DNA from: Actinomycetota bacterium
Lineage (GTDB): Bacteria; Actinomycetota; Actinomycetes; Nanopelagicales; Nanopelagicaceae
Assembly: GCA_009699165.1 (NCBI GenBank)
Contig: WLOR01000006.1
Span: forward strand, 1 to 26,182
Length of the DNA: 26,182 nucleotides
Reading direction: 5' to 3'
The translations under genes and the position numbers were made by a program. The notes beneath the pieces are model-generated. The model worked only from the letters and a program-made list of their open reading frames with translations, made no database searches and had not been told where the DNA came from. Of this stretch, positions 1 through 6,719 are shown one piece after another. The first letter of the stretch is position 1. The number at the start of each line of letters is the position of its first letter.

Positions 1-31
1 GAAGACATGATCAAAACCGAGAGGAAATAAA

Positions 32-1129
32 GTGAATATAACAACCGGTAAAGGCGACATCCGTGTTGCAATAATTGGCGTAGGAAACTGCGCTAACTCT
101 TTAGTTCAAGGAGTGACCTATTACAAGGATGCTGCCGTTGATCAAGAGATTCCAGGGCTCATGCACGCAGTTGTTGGGGGATACCACATCTCTAGCATCA
201 AGTTCGTTGCAGCCTTCGACGTTGATGCTAAGAAGGTCGGTTTAGATTTAGCCGATGCTATCTGGGCCAGCGAAAACAACACCATTAAATTTAGTGACGT
301 AGCTAAGACTGGCGTTACTGTCATGCGCGGTGTCACAAATGACGGTCTCGGAAAATATTACAGAGAGACAATAACCGAATCCGATGCACCAGCAGTAGAC
401 ATGGTGCAGGTCCTAAAAGATGAGGCTGTTGATGTCTTGATCTGCTACTTACCAGTTGGTTCAGAGGTCGCTGCAAAATACTATGCACAATGCGCAATCG
501 ATGCAGGATGTGCATTCGTTAATGCATTACCAGTATTTATCGCATCAGATCCAGTATGGGAAAAGAAGTTTGCCGATGCTGGACTTCCAATCGTGGGAGA
601 TGACATTAAAAGCCAAGTTGGTGCAACAATCACGCACCGCATCATGGCTAAGTTATTCCAAGATCGCGGCGTGCACCTTGATCGCACATACCAATTAAAC
701 GTTGGCGGAAATATGGATTTCAAGAACATGCTCGAGCGTGATCGTCTTGAATCTAAGAAGATTTCAAAGACTAACTCCGTAACATCGCAGTTAGCCCATG
801 ATTTGGGAGAGAAGAATGTTCACATCGGACCTTCTGATTACATTCCATGGTTAGATGATCGCAAATGGGCCTACGTTCGCCTCGAAGGCCGTGCATTTGG
901 CGATGTCCCATTAAACCTTGAGTACAAGCTAGAGGTATGGGATTCACCAAACTCTGCTGGTGTAATTATCGATGCACTTCGCTGCGCAAAGATCGGTCTT
1001 GATCGCAAGATTGGTGGAGCGCTTCTTTCACCATCTAGCTACTTTATGAAGACACCTCCAATTCAATACACAGATGAGGCTGCACATAATAAAGTTGAAG
1101 ACTTCATCACTGGAAAGCTAGAACGCTAG
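32..1129 (+). CDS. ino1: Inositol-3-phosphate synthase (actinobacterial type)
   Basis: Converts glucose 6-phosphate to 1L-myo-inositol 1-phosphate in an NAD-dependent cytosolic reaction. In actinobacteria this is the entry step to phosphatidylinositol and mycothiol. The 365-residue length matches the short actinobacterial/archaeal form (about 360 aa) rather than the ~500-aa eukaryotic enzyme. The N-terminal NAD-binding motif GVGNCANS lies at residues 16-23. The conserved active-site segment [15 protein letters not shown] is at 189-203. I chose the GTG start because a GAGAGGA ribosome-binding sequence lies just upstream at about 20-26 and the product begins near the Rossmann strand as expected. 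The gene is followed by a strong terminator shared with the convergent membrane-protein gene. Identification is secure; its upstream neighbour is outside the window. Confidence 0.95.
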   Translation: MNITTGKGDIRVAIIGVGNCANSLVQGVTYYKDAAVDQEIPGLMHAVVGGYHISSIKFVAAFDVDAKKVGLDLADAIWASENNTIKFSDVAKTGVTVMRGVTNDGLGKYYRETITESDAPAVDMVQVLKDEAVDVLICYLPVGSEVAAKYYAQCAIDAGCAFVNALPVFIASDPVWEKKFADAGLPIVGDDIKSQVGATITHRIMAKLFQDRGVHLDRTYQLNVGGNMDFKNMLERDRLESKKISKTNSVTSQLAHDLGEKNVHIGPSDYIPWLDDRKWAYVRLEGRAFGDVPLNLEYKLEVWDSPNSAGVIIDALRCAKIGLDRKIGGALLSPSSYFMKTPPIQYTDEAAHNKVEDFITGKLER

Positions 1130-1143
1130 AAAATTAAGGCACG

Positions 1144-1178
1144 AAAAGGCCCCTTGGCATATAGCCAAGGGGCCTTTT
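1144..1178. terminator. Bidirectional Rho-independent terminator after ino1
   Basis: A perfect 15-bp inverted repeat (AAAAGGCCCCTTGGC at 1144-1158, complement at 1164-1178) with a five-base loop. Its A/T-rich stem ends give a T-run on either strand, so it can stop ino1 and the convergent membrane-protein transcript ending at 1204. Confidence 0.95.
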
Positions 1179-1203
1179 CTAACCCCTCACGGAGAGTTGA
1201 GGG

Positions 1204-1785
1204 TTAAATCGTCGCATCCTCAGGAGTGCGACGAATATGTCGAATGCCAGCAAATACAAAGAGGAACATAACAATCGCTCCCACGAGAGTTACCTTTGCT
1301 GCGATACCGGCGATCATTCCAAGAGTTCCAAATGCATATGCATTCAATAACATGCCACGAAGTGATTCACCTTTGAATACTGTCTCAACAGTTGCATTTG
1401 CCTTTGTAAGCGCTGCTTGTGCATCCGCATTTGTTGGATCCATCGCGGCAGCACCTGCTGCTGAGCGAGCTAAGGTCGATGCTTCTGCATAAGTTGGCAT
1501 AGCCGATAAGTGGAAACCAATGTAGTGATCTGCATACATCTGTGCTTGCTTGCCCGTGCTCATAACTTTATTGCCATTATCTTTAAAGAAGGCGACTGTT
1601 GCTGCATCGGCCTTTGGATCCCCATTGTCAGCCGGGATTGTAATTGCCTGAGCTTCTAACTGCGATGCCACTGTTCCACTTGCAAAAGTAGCACCCCAGT
1701 TGAGCAATCCGGCAGCTATGAGTAGAAAAACTCCGAGACCGAAACCTACGAAGGTAACAATCTTGTCAAATGTTGTACGTTTCAT
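1204..1785 (-). CDS. Membrane protein of unknown function with three TM segments
   Basis: I do not recognise this 193-aa protein. It has a short basic N-terminus, one hydrophobic segment at about residues 9-30, and a polar Ala/Thr-rich region of about 110 residues probably outside the membrane. Two more hydrophobic segments follow near 145-165 and 168-188, then a short basic tail (HIRRTPED). A start eight codons upstream (1809) is possible, but the ATG at 1785 has a good GGGAGAG ribosome-binding sequence at the right spacing, so I prefer it. It lies downstream of the LuxR-type gene on the same strand, separated by 168 bp that hold inverted repeats. It might be that regulator's target (inference). 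No enzymatic motif is visible. Confidence 0.75.
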   Translation of the reverse strand: MKRTTFDKIVTFVGFGLGVFLLIAAGLLNWGATFASGTVASQLEAQAITIPADNGDPKADAATVAFFKDNGNKVMSTGKQAQMYADHYIGFHLSAMPTYAEASTLARSAAGAAAMDPTNADAQAALTKANATVETVFKGESLRGMLLNAYAFGTLGMIAGIAAKVTLVGAIVMFLFVFAGIRHIRRTPEDATI

Positions 1786-1866
1786 TTTTAATCTCTCCCT
1801 TTTAGACATCTCTTAATAGATGCATTGCTAATCAAACTCCAAATAATTTGATAGCAGGAGAGTATT

Positions 1867-1884
1867 GCGAGAGTCAGCCCTCGC
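1867..1884. repeat. Imperfect inverted repeat upstream of the membrane-protein gene
   Basis: Arms GCGAGAG and CCCTCGC surround a four-base centre with one mismatch. The right arm includes the heptamer AGCCCTC, which recurs in the palindrome at 1908-1921. It could be an operator or an mRNA hairpin; nothing in the sequence decides. Confidence 0.4.
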
Positions 1885-1907
1885 TAAAAAGTGTTGTTAA
1901 TCTCTTA

Positions 1908-1921
1908 GAGGGCTAGCCCTC
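1908..1921. repeat. 14-bp perfect palindrome GAGGGCTAGCCCTC
   Basis: It lies 32 bp past the LuxR-type stop codon and 122 bp before the membrane-protein start. It has no adjacent T-run, so it is not a classical terminator. It may be an operator. A palindrome of this length is expected about once or twice by chance in a window this size, so this stays tentative. Confidence 0.4.
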
Positions 1922-1953
1922 AGTACTCGTAATAAAAAAATATGTACGACTAA

Positions 1954-2274
1954 TTAATCGAGGTGACGATCGCAGATTTTTTGTCCATCTGGACCTACGA
2001 CCATATGTGAACATGGAACGTTCAATTGATCAAATGCTTTATCACCGTAATGTGTTCTGAAAGCTAGTGCTAAAAGAACGCGCAGATTTGTATCTCCATC
2101 GGATTTAATTCCAAATACCTGCGCGCTGCGGCTGACGGTATTCTCAATCACCTTTTCACTATGTGATGTTTGCGTCGCTATCGCAGAGTTTGATTTACCC
2201 TCGCAGACTAATTGCAGAACAAGCTGCTCAAAAGGTGATAGTTCCCTCGTCGTAATGGTTATATCTCTAGCCAT
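1954..2274 (-). CDS. Stand-alone LuxR/GerE-type HTH regulator with Cys/His tail
   Basis: A 106-residue DNA-binding protein. Residues 12-75 form a GerE-type helix-turn-helix (LSPFEQLVLQLVCEGKSNSAIA, then HSEKVIENTVSRSAQVFGI). There is no receiver or ligand domain in front, unlike the ~210-aa NarL-type response regulators. The C-terminal tail carries Cys88, His90, Cys101 and His104 (C-x-H-x10-C-x2-H), a spacing that could bind a metal (inference). I chose the ATG at 2274 because GGAGAGG lies eight bases upstream. A GTG nine bases further up abuts that ribosome-binding site and cannot use it. It is divergent from the enoyl-CoA hydratase gene and upstream of an unknown membrane protein. Confidence 0.85.
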   Translation of the reverse strand: MARDITITTRELSPFEQLVLQLVCEGKSNSAIATQTSHSEKVIENTVSRSAQVFGIKSDGDTNLRVLLALAFRTHYGDKAFDQLNVPCSHMVVGPDGQKICDRHLD

Positions 2275-2315
2275 GATTCGCACCTCTCCGTGGTGGCTCT
2301 ATTCTCTACCAAGAC

Positions 2316-2325
2316 TTATCGATAA
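2316..2325. repeat. Short palindrome TTATCGATAA in the divergent LuxR/enoyl-CoA hydratase spacer
   Basis: A 10-bp perfect palindrome in the 71-bp divergent gap, just upstream of the -10 at 2334. This is a reasonable operator position, but such a short palindrome is common by chance. Confidence 0.3.
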
Positions 2326-2333
2326 ACCACCTC

Positions 2334-2339
2334 TAAGAT
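2334..2339 (+). promoter_or_regulatory. -10 element TAAGAT, leaderless promoter of the enoyl-CoA hydratase gene
   Basis: TAAGAT is followed by exactly six bases and then ATG at 2346, and no ribosome-binding sequence is present. This is the TANNNT-N6-start arrangement of actinobacterial leaderless transcripts. Confidence 0.7.
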
Positions 2340-2345
2340 GGCCTA

Positions 2346-3092
2346 ATGAGTGAAATATTGGACACACAGGTGGGGTCTATCCGCTTCCTATCCTTTAATC
2401 GACCGGCAAAAATGAACGCCCTTACGCGAGGCATGTATGAGGGGCTAGCTAAGGGCCTCAACGATGCCGCAGGAGATTTTAGCGTTCGGGCCGTGGTTCT
2501 CACGAGTGAAGGCGATCACTTCACTGCCGGCAATGACATTGTCGACTTCATGGATAACCCTCCAACATCAGACTCAAGTGAGGTTGCCGCCTTTCTGGCC
2601 TCACTCCTTAACTTTCCTAAACCTCTTATTGCAGCCGTCAAGGGAAATGCAGTTGGAGTCGGGACCACAATGCTTCTGCACTGCGATGTCGTCGTGGCAT
2701 CTTCCACTGCGAATTTTTCAATGCCCTTTGTAACCCTTGGCTTAGTGCCTGAGGCAGGATCGACTTTTCTATTTCCCTCACTTGTTGGATATCAAAGAGC
2801 AGCAAAGATATTTTTGACAGGTGAGTCATTCTCAGCTGATGATGCATTAGGAATGGGGTTGATCGCAGAGATTGCCGATGATGCATTCGCGACTGCAACG
2901 ATAATCGCCGAACAAATTGCATTACAACCACCACAAGCTGTAATAAACACCAAAGCGCTATTGAAAGCTCGTAATCATGAATCTGTTGCCGCTGTTATGA
3001 AAGCGGAGTTTGAAATCTTTGCACTTGCACTGCAGTCCGATGAGGCCATGGAGGCCTTCATGAAGTTCATGGCTAAGAAAGGTTCATCATGA
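2346..3092 (+). CDS. Enoyl-CoA hydratase/isomerase (crotonase family)
   Basis: A 248-aa crotonase-fold protein acting on acyl-CoA thioesters in the cytosol. Oxyanion-hole segments are visible at residues 59-66 (FTAGNDIV) and 100-108 (GNAVGVGTT). LGLVPEAGST at 131-140 places a single likely catalytic Glu at position 136. That pattern is closer to delta3-delta2 enoyl-CoA isomerases (PaaG/ECI-like) than to two-Glu hydratases, so isomerase activity is an open alternative. The stop overlaps the SDR start by four bases (ATGA), so the two proteins are probably translationally coupled and work on related substrates. A leaderless-type promoter drives the pair. Confidence 0.88.
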   Translation: MSEILDTQVGSIRFLSFNRPAKMNALTRGMYEGLAKGLNDAAGDFSVRAVVLTSEGDHFTAGNDIVDFMDNPPTSDSSEVAAFLASLLNFPKPLIAAVKGNAVGVGTTMLLHCDVVVASSTANFSMPFVTLGLVPEAGSTFLFPSLVGYQRAAKIFLTGESFSADDALGMGLIAEIADDAFATATIIAEQIALQPPQAVINTKALLKARNHESVAAVMKAEFEIFALALQSDEAMEAFMKFMAKKGSS

Positions 3093-3919
3093 CACTTGCT
3101 GGCAAAAAAATCTTTATTACTGGGGGATCGCGTGGCATCGGTTTAGCTATTGCTCTGCGAGCGGCGGCAGATGGAGCATCTATCGCAATCGCGGCCAAGA
3201 CATCGGATCCAAATCCAAAACTACCAGGGACTATTCATACAGCTGCAGCCGAAATCGAGGCCGCTGGTGGAACCGCCCTAGCAATCCAATGTGATTTGCG
3301 TGATGAAAACCAGATTGAGTCGGCTGTCAATTTGGCGGCTCAGACTTTTGGTGGACTAGATATTGTGATTAACAATGCAAGCGCTATTAACCTAACCAAG
3401 ACTGATGCAACCCCAGCCAAACGCTTCGATTTGATGTTTGATGTCAACGTTCGTGGAACTTTCCTGACATCTCAGGCAGCACTTCCATTTTTAAGAGACT
3501 CGGCTGCGGCAGGCAGAAACCCTCACATCTTGAATCTCTCACCACCGCTGTCGATGAAGCCAATCTGGTTTAAAAATCACGTGGCGTACACGATGGCAAA
3601 ATATGGAATGAGTATGTGCGTTTTAGGAATGTCGGCCGAATTCAAGAGAGATGGCATCGCAGTCAATGCTTTATGGCCACGAACAGTCATCGACACTGCA
3701 GCCCTGCAGATGATTCCAGGCATAGATGCAAGCGCTGGGCGTACGCCAGCAATCTTGGCGGATGCTGCCTATATTATCTTTAATCGCCCTTCGTCAGAGT
3801 GCACTGGAAACTTCTTCGTCGATGACGAACTGTTGGCATCTGAAGGAGTTACCGATTTAGAGAAGTACTCAGTGACACCAGGCACGAAAGACTTTCTTTT
3901 GGACTTCTTTCTTGACTAA
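3089..3919 (+). CDS. Short-chain dehydrogenase/reductase, HSDL2-like
   Basis: A 276-aa NAD(P)-dependent oxidoreductase. Visible features are the cofactor motif TGGSRGIG at residues 11-18, NNAS at 95-98, and the catalytic YTMAK (Tyr167, Lys171). The active-site Ser appears to lie in LNLSPPL near 148-154. The substitution pattern around that serine and the insertion after AAKTSDPNPKLPGTIHTAA match hydroxysteroid-dehydrogenase-like protein 2 relatives, whose substrates are poorly defined (family knowledge). It lacks the C-terminal SCP2 domain of eukaryotic HSDL2. Its coding sequence overlaps the upstream crotonase by four bases. Its TAA stop also forms the start of the next gene's -10 element. 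Confidence 0.88.
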   Translation: MTLAGKKIFITGGSRGIGLAIALRAAADGASIAIAAKTSDPNPKLPGTIHTAAAEIEAAGGTALAIQCDLRDENQIESAVNLAAQTFGGLDIVINNASAINLTKTDATPAKRFDLMFDVNVRGTFLTSQAALPFLRDSAAAGRNPHILNLSPPLSMKPIWFKNHVAYTMAKYGMSMCVLGMSAEFKRDGIAVNALWPRTVIDTAALQMIPGIDASAGRTPAILADAAYIIFNRPSSECTGNFFVDDELLASEGVTDLEKYSVTPGTKDFLLDFFLD

Positions 3920-3922
3920 GAT
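3917..3922 (+). promoter_or_regulatory. -10 element TAAGAT of copC, built on the SDR stop codon
   Basis: The TAA stop of the SDR (3917-3919) is the first half of TAAGAT, which sits six bases before the copC ATG at 3929. No ribosome-binding sequence is seen, so copC is predicted to be leaderless and independently transcribed. Confidence 0.65.
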
Positions 3923-3928
3923 CACACA

Positions 3929-4447
3929 ATGATCAAAAAAATTCTCGCACTTTGCGCTGCGTTGCTTCTTGCTACTCCTACTAATGCTTTAGCCCATGGT
4001 GAAATCACTCAAGCAACACCTGCGGAAGACTCTAAGGTCATTGCCGCACCGATTGAAGTATCCATTGAGTTTGATGGAAATCTGCAAACTCTTGGTGATT
4101 CCACAGTGAATTCAATAACTGTGACAGATGCGCAAGGTCAAATTATTTCTAACCCGACATCGGTAGTTGAAGGAAGTAAAATCTCAAACAGGCTCTTGTT
4201 AACAGATATTACCGGTTTGGTTTCAGTGCATTACCGAATAGTTTCAGAAGATGGACACCCAGTTGAAGGTGATTACAGTTTCACGGTTGGCGAAGTGCCA
4301 ACCCTGACAAGTGCTCAAGGGGAAGAAACTGCAGAAGATGCTGCTGGCGTCACTGAAGAAAGTGGCAGTAATTTGCTTGTGAAGGCAGTAGGAGCTTTGA
4401 TATTTTTTGCTCTCGTTATTGCTTTTGTTAGGCGTTTGAAGAAGTAG
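3929..4447 (+). CDS. copC: CopC-domain copper-binding protein, membrane anchored
   Basis: A 172-aa exported protein. A Sec signal peptide ends at ALA (residues 20-22), leaving His23 as the mature N-terminus. With Asp108 and His110 in the SEDGHPVEG motif, this gives the His-Asp-His Cu(II) site known for CopC. The beta-sandwich domain spans about residues 23-122. An acidic Glu/Ala/Thr linker (125-147) and one transmembrane helix (about 149-167) follow, ending in basic VRRLKK, so the domain should face outward on a C-terminal anchor. No CopD partner is adjacent; the next gene is an NCS1 permease with its own promoter. YobA/YlnI-type naming is equally possible. Confidence 0.85.
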   Translation: MIKKILALCAALLLATPTNALAHGEITQATPAEDSKVIAAPIEVSIEFDGNLQTLGDSTVNSITVTDAQGQIISNPTSVVEGSKISNRLLLTDITGLVSVHYRIVSEDGHPVEGDYSFTVGEVPTLTSAQGEETAEDAAGVTEESGSNLLVKAVGALIFFALVIAFVRRLKK

Positions 4448-4450
4448 ACT
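4445..4450 (+). promoter_or_regulatory. -10 element TAGACT of the NCS1 permease, built on the copC stop codon
   Basis: The copC TAG stop (4445-4447) begins TAGACT, six bases before ATG at 4457. This is the same architecture as 3917-3922. Confidence 0.65.
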
Positions 4451-4456
4451 TCAGAA

Positions 4457-5878
4457 ATGCAATTTTTTGATTTAGAGTTAAATGGTCCCAATGTAATCGC
4501 TGAATCTGAGCGTCAAGGTAATGCGCGCAATTTATTGTGGCCATGGGCTGGTGCAAATGTTTCACTTTTAGCTCTTTCATATGGGTCTTTTTTCTTAGGG
4601 TTCGGCATCTCCTTCAAACAGGCCACTTGGGCTGCCATTATTGGAACGGTCTTATCATTCTTAGTTGTTGGGTTTAGCTCGTTAGCTGGCAAAAAATCAA
4701 ATGTCCCAACAATGATTCTTTCACGCGCCGTATTCGGCGTAAAAGGAAATATTGTTCCTGGGGCATTGTCGTACTTGATCTTCGTTGGCTGGGAAACAGT
4801 TTTAGTTTCCTTAGCAACGTTAGCTACGGGCACCGTATTAGGCCGCTTAGGTCATGTCAATCATACTGTTTCATTGATTATTGGTTTTGCAATTGCAGTT
4901 GTGCTGACAGTTTTTGGGGGAGTACTTGGCTTCTCAACAATTATGAAGATTCAGAAATGGCTTACTCTGATAACTGTAATTATGACTGCAGTTTACATAG
5001 CATTGACGATTGGAAACGTGGACTGGTCTGCCGTAAGTTCTATAAAAGATGGGACTAGCCAAGGATTTATTGGCGCTTTAATTTTTGGAATCACCGGAAT
5101 AGGTTTGGGCTGGGTGAATTCTGCCGCTGATTATTCGCGTTATTTACCGCGGTCGGTGTCTAGCAAATCAGTCGTTGGTTGGACCGTAGTAGGTGCATCA
5201 GTTGTTCCAATTATCCTGGTGATTTATGGTTCTGCGCTAGCGGGCAGCAGTAAAGAGTTGAGTGATGCAATTGCCATGGATCCAATTGGAGCGCTCACCA
5301 CTTTATTACCGACCTGGTATTTGATTCCCTTCGCGCTAGTAGCAATCTTGGGGTTAACGGGAGGAGCGATTCTTGACCTCTATTCGTCAGGTCTCACACT
5401 TGTTTCAATTGGATTGCCAGTCAAACGACACATTGCCGCATCAATAGATGCCTTCATCATGCTGCTTGGGACAATCTATATAGTCTGGTTTGCGGATAAC
5501 TTCTTCATACCTTTTCAAGGTTTTCTCATCACATTAGGTGTTCCAGTTGCGGTGTGGTCAGCAATTTTTGTAGCCGATGTAATTATGCGTAAAAAACCTT
5601 ATGTGGAATCAGATCTTTTCGATTCACAAGGACGATATGGTGCATGGAATAAAACAACTCTGGGAATAATGCTTTTTGGTTCAGTTATTGGTTGGGGTTT
5701 TGTGACCAACTCATTTGCATCGTGGCTCTCATGGCAAGGATTTTTTCTAGGAGCGATTGGTGGAAAAGAGGGAGCTTGGGCTTACGCAAATGTGGGGGTT
5801 ATTTTTGCTTTAGCCATCGGTTTTTTCGGACACGTTCTTTTATCAAGAAAAACTATTGCTGCGCAGGAGTCTTTCTGA
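4457..5878 (+). CDS. NCS1 family nucleobase (cytosine/purine) permease
   Basis: A 473-aa integral membrane protein with about 12 hydrophobic segments, the usual size for NCS1 symporters. The N-terminus RNLLWPWAGANVSLLALSYGS resembles the cytosine-permease (CodB) TM1 region. The pattern WVNSAADYSRYLPR near residues 220-233 is the conserved NCS1 signature in the middle of the protein. It should import a nucleobase or related N-heterocycle with a cation; the substrate cannot be told. No deaminase or catabolic gene lies beside it. The last 26 bases overlap the 3' end of the convergent nhaA-like gene, and no terminator is visible there. Confidence 0.85.
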   Translation: MQFFDLELNGPNVIAESERQGNARNLLWPWAGANVSLLALSYGSFFLGFGISFKQATWAAIIGTVLSFLVVGFSSLAGKKSNVPTMILSRAVFGVKGNIVPGALSYLIFVGWETVLVSLATLATGTVLGRLGHVNHTVSLIIGFAIAVVLTVFGGVLGFSTIMKIQKWLTLITVIMTAVYIALTIGNVDWSAVSSIKDGTSQGFIGALIFGITGIGLGWVNSAADYSRYLPRSVSSKSVVGWTVVGASVVPIILVIYGSALAGSSKELSDAIAMDPIGALTTLLPTWYLIPFALVAILGLTGGAILDLYSSGLTLVSIGLPVKRHIAASIDAFIMLLGTIYIVWFADNFFIPFQGFLITLGVPVAVWSAIFVADVIMRKKPYVESDLFDSQGRYGAWNKTTLGIMLFGSVIGWGFVTNSFASWLSWQGFFLGAIGGKEGAWAYANVGVIFALAIGFFGHVLLSRKTIAAQESF

Positions 5879-6650
5879 GCCAGATATAGCCAGCGATTCC
5901 AGAAAGTATTGCTGAAAGAAATAGCCCGAGGCGAATTTGGTCTAGTTCGCTCGGCGACGCTGCAACAATCTCCCCGATAACTAATGCCACCGTTAAGCCC
6001 ATTCCGGCAAGAGTTGCGATGCCAGCAATCTCTTTCATGGAAATGTGCCGTTGTGCGCCCAGTTTGATGCAGAGCCAAGCAAAAAACGTGATGCCGACAA
6101 TTTTTCCTATTGTGCGTGCAATAACTATTGAAAGTGTGGTCTTTGAGCTGAAACTCGAAATATCAATATGGAATGGGATATTAACTATAATAATCACAGG
6201 AACAATGAAGTACGTTGATATCGGAGTGAGAAATTTTAAGATCCTAGATACGTGATGTAGTCGGATTGGGATTATGAGTCCAATCGCTGCTGCACCTAAA
6301 GTCGATAACGCTTCAGCGGGGTGTAAATCATTGCCATAAAAGATTCCAAGAACTATTAGTGAAAAAAGATCGTCAGCGATAGCTAAAGTCAATAGAAAAA
6401 CGCGAACATTGCTGTTCACTCGCTTTCCCAAAAGTGATAGAACTCCAAGAGCTAATGCAATATCAGTGGGCATCGACGTTGCCCAAACATGTGATCCAGG
6501 ATTGAGCAAAAGATAAATCACAGCGGGACAGATCATGCCGCCGAGGGCAGCAACAATGGGAACAACAGCCGTGCGAGCATCTTTGATTCCAACTCTAATC
6601 TCTAAGCCGATGAGAAAGAAGAAAACTGCAATCAGCACATCAAGGAACAT
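5853..6650 (-). CDS. nhaA: Compact NhaA-like Na+/H+ antiporter
   Basis: A membrane protein related to NhaA but only 265 aa, against about 390 aa for the E. coli protein. Key residues are kept: the TDIALALG motif with Asp63 (E. coli Asp133), Asp93-Asp94 (Asp163-164) and Lys183 (Lys300). The first ~70 residues, holding TM1, are absent. The distance from the double Asp to the Lys is 89 residues instead of 136, which corresponds to loss of the TM6-TM7 region. I consider the ATG at 6650 genuine because a leaderless-type TAGATT-N6-ATG lies immediately before it and a terminator follows upstream. The frame is open throughout, so it may be a functional mini-NhaA or an early decaying gene. Confidence 0.8.
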   Translation of the reverse strand: MFLDVLIAVFFFLIGLEIRVGIKDARTAVVPIVAALGGMICPAVIYLLLNPGSHVWATSMPTDIALALGVLSLLGKRVNSNVRVFLLTLAIADDLFSLIVLGIFYGNDLHPAEALSTLGAAAIGLIIPIRLHHVSRILKFLTPISTYFIVPVIIIVNIPFHIDISSFSSKTTLSIVIARTIGKIVGITFFAWLCIKLGAQRHISMKEIAGIATLAGMGLTVALVIGEIVAASPSELDQIRLGLFLSAILSGIAGYIWLRKTPAQQ

Positions 6651-6656
6651 GTCAGA

Positions 6657-6662
6657 AATCTA
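6657..6662 (-). promoter_or_regulatory. -10 element TAGATT, leaderless promoter of the nhaA-like gene
   Basis: On the minus strand TAGATT is followed by six bases and the ATG at 6650. It lies between the nhaA-like gene and the glnA terminator. Confidence 0.6.
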
Positions 6663-6677
6663 CTGTATGAATAAAGC

Positions 6678-6708
6678 AAAAACCCCGCCATTAAATGACG
6701 GGGTTTTT
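6678..6708. terminator. Rho-independent terminator of glnA
   Basis: Arms AAAAACCCCG (6678-6687) and CGGGGTTTTT (6699-6708) with an additional inner CAT/ATG pairing. On the minus strand the hairpin ends in a T-run 12 bases after the glnA stop. It also insulates nhaA from glnA. Confidence 0.93.
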
Positions 6709-6719
6709 GGTACAGATTT

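Noticed and set aside
5853..5878. Frameshift joining the NCS1 permease and NhaA-like genes
   Set aside because: The genes are on opposite strands and simply overlap at their 3' ends.
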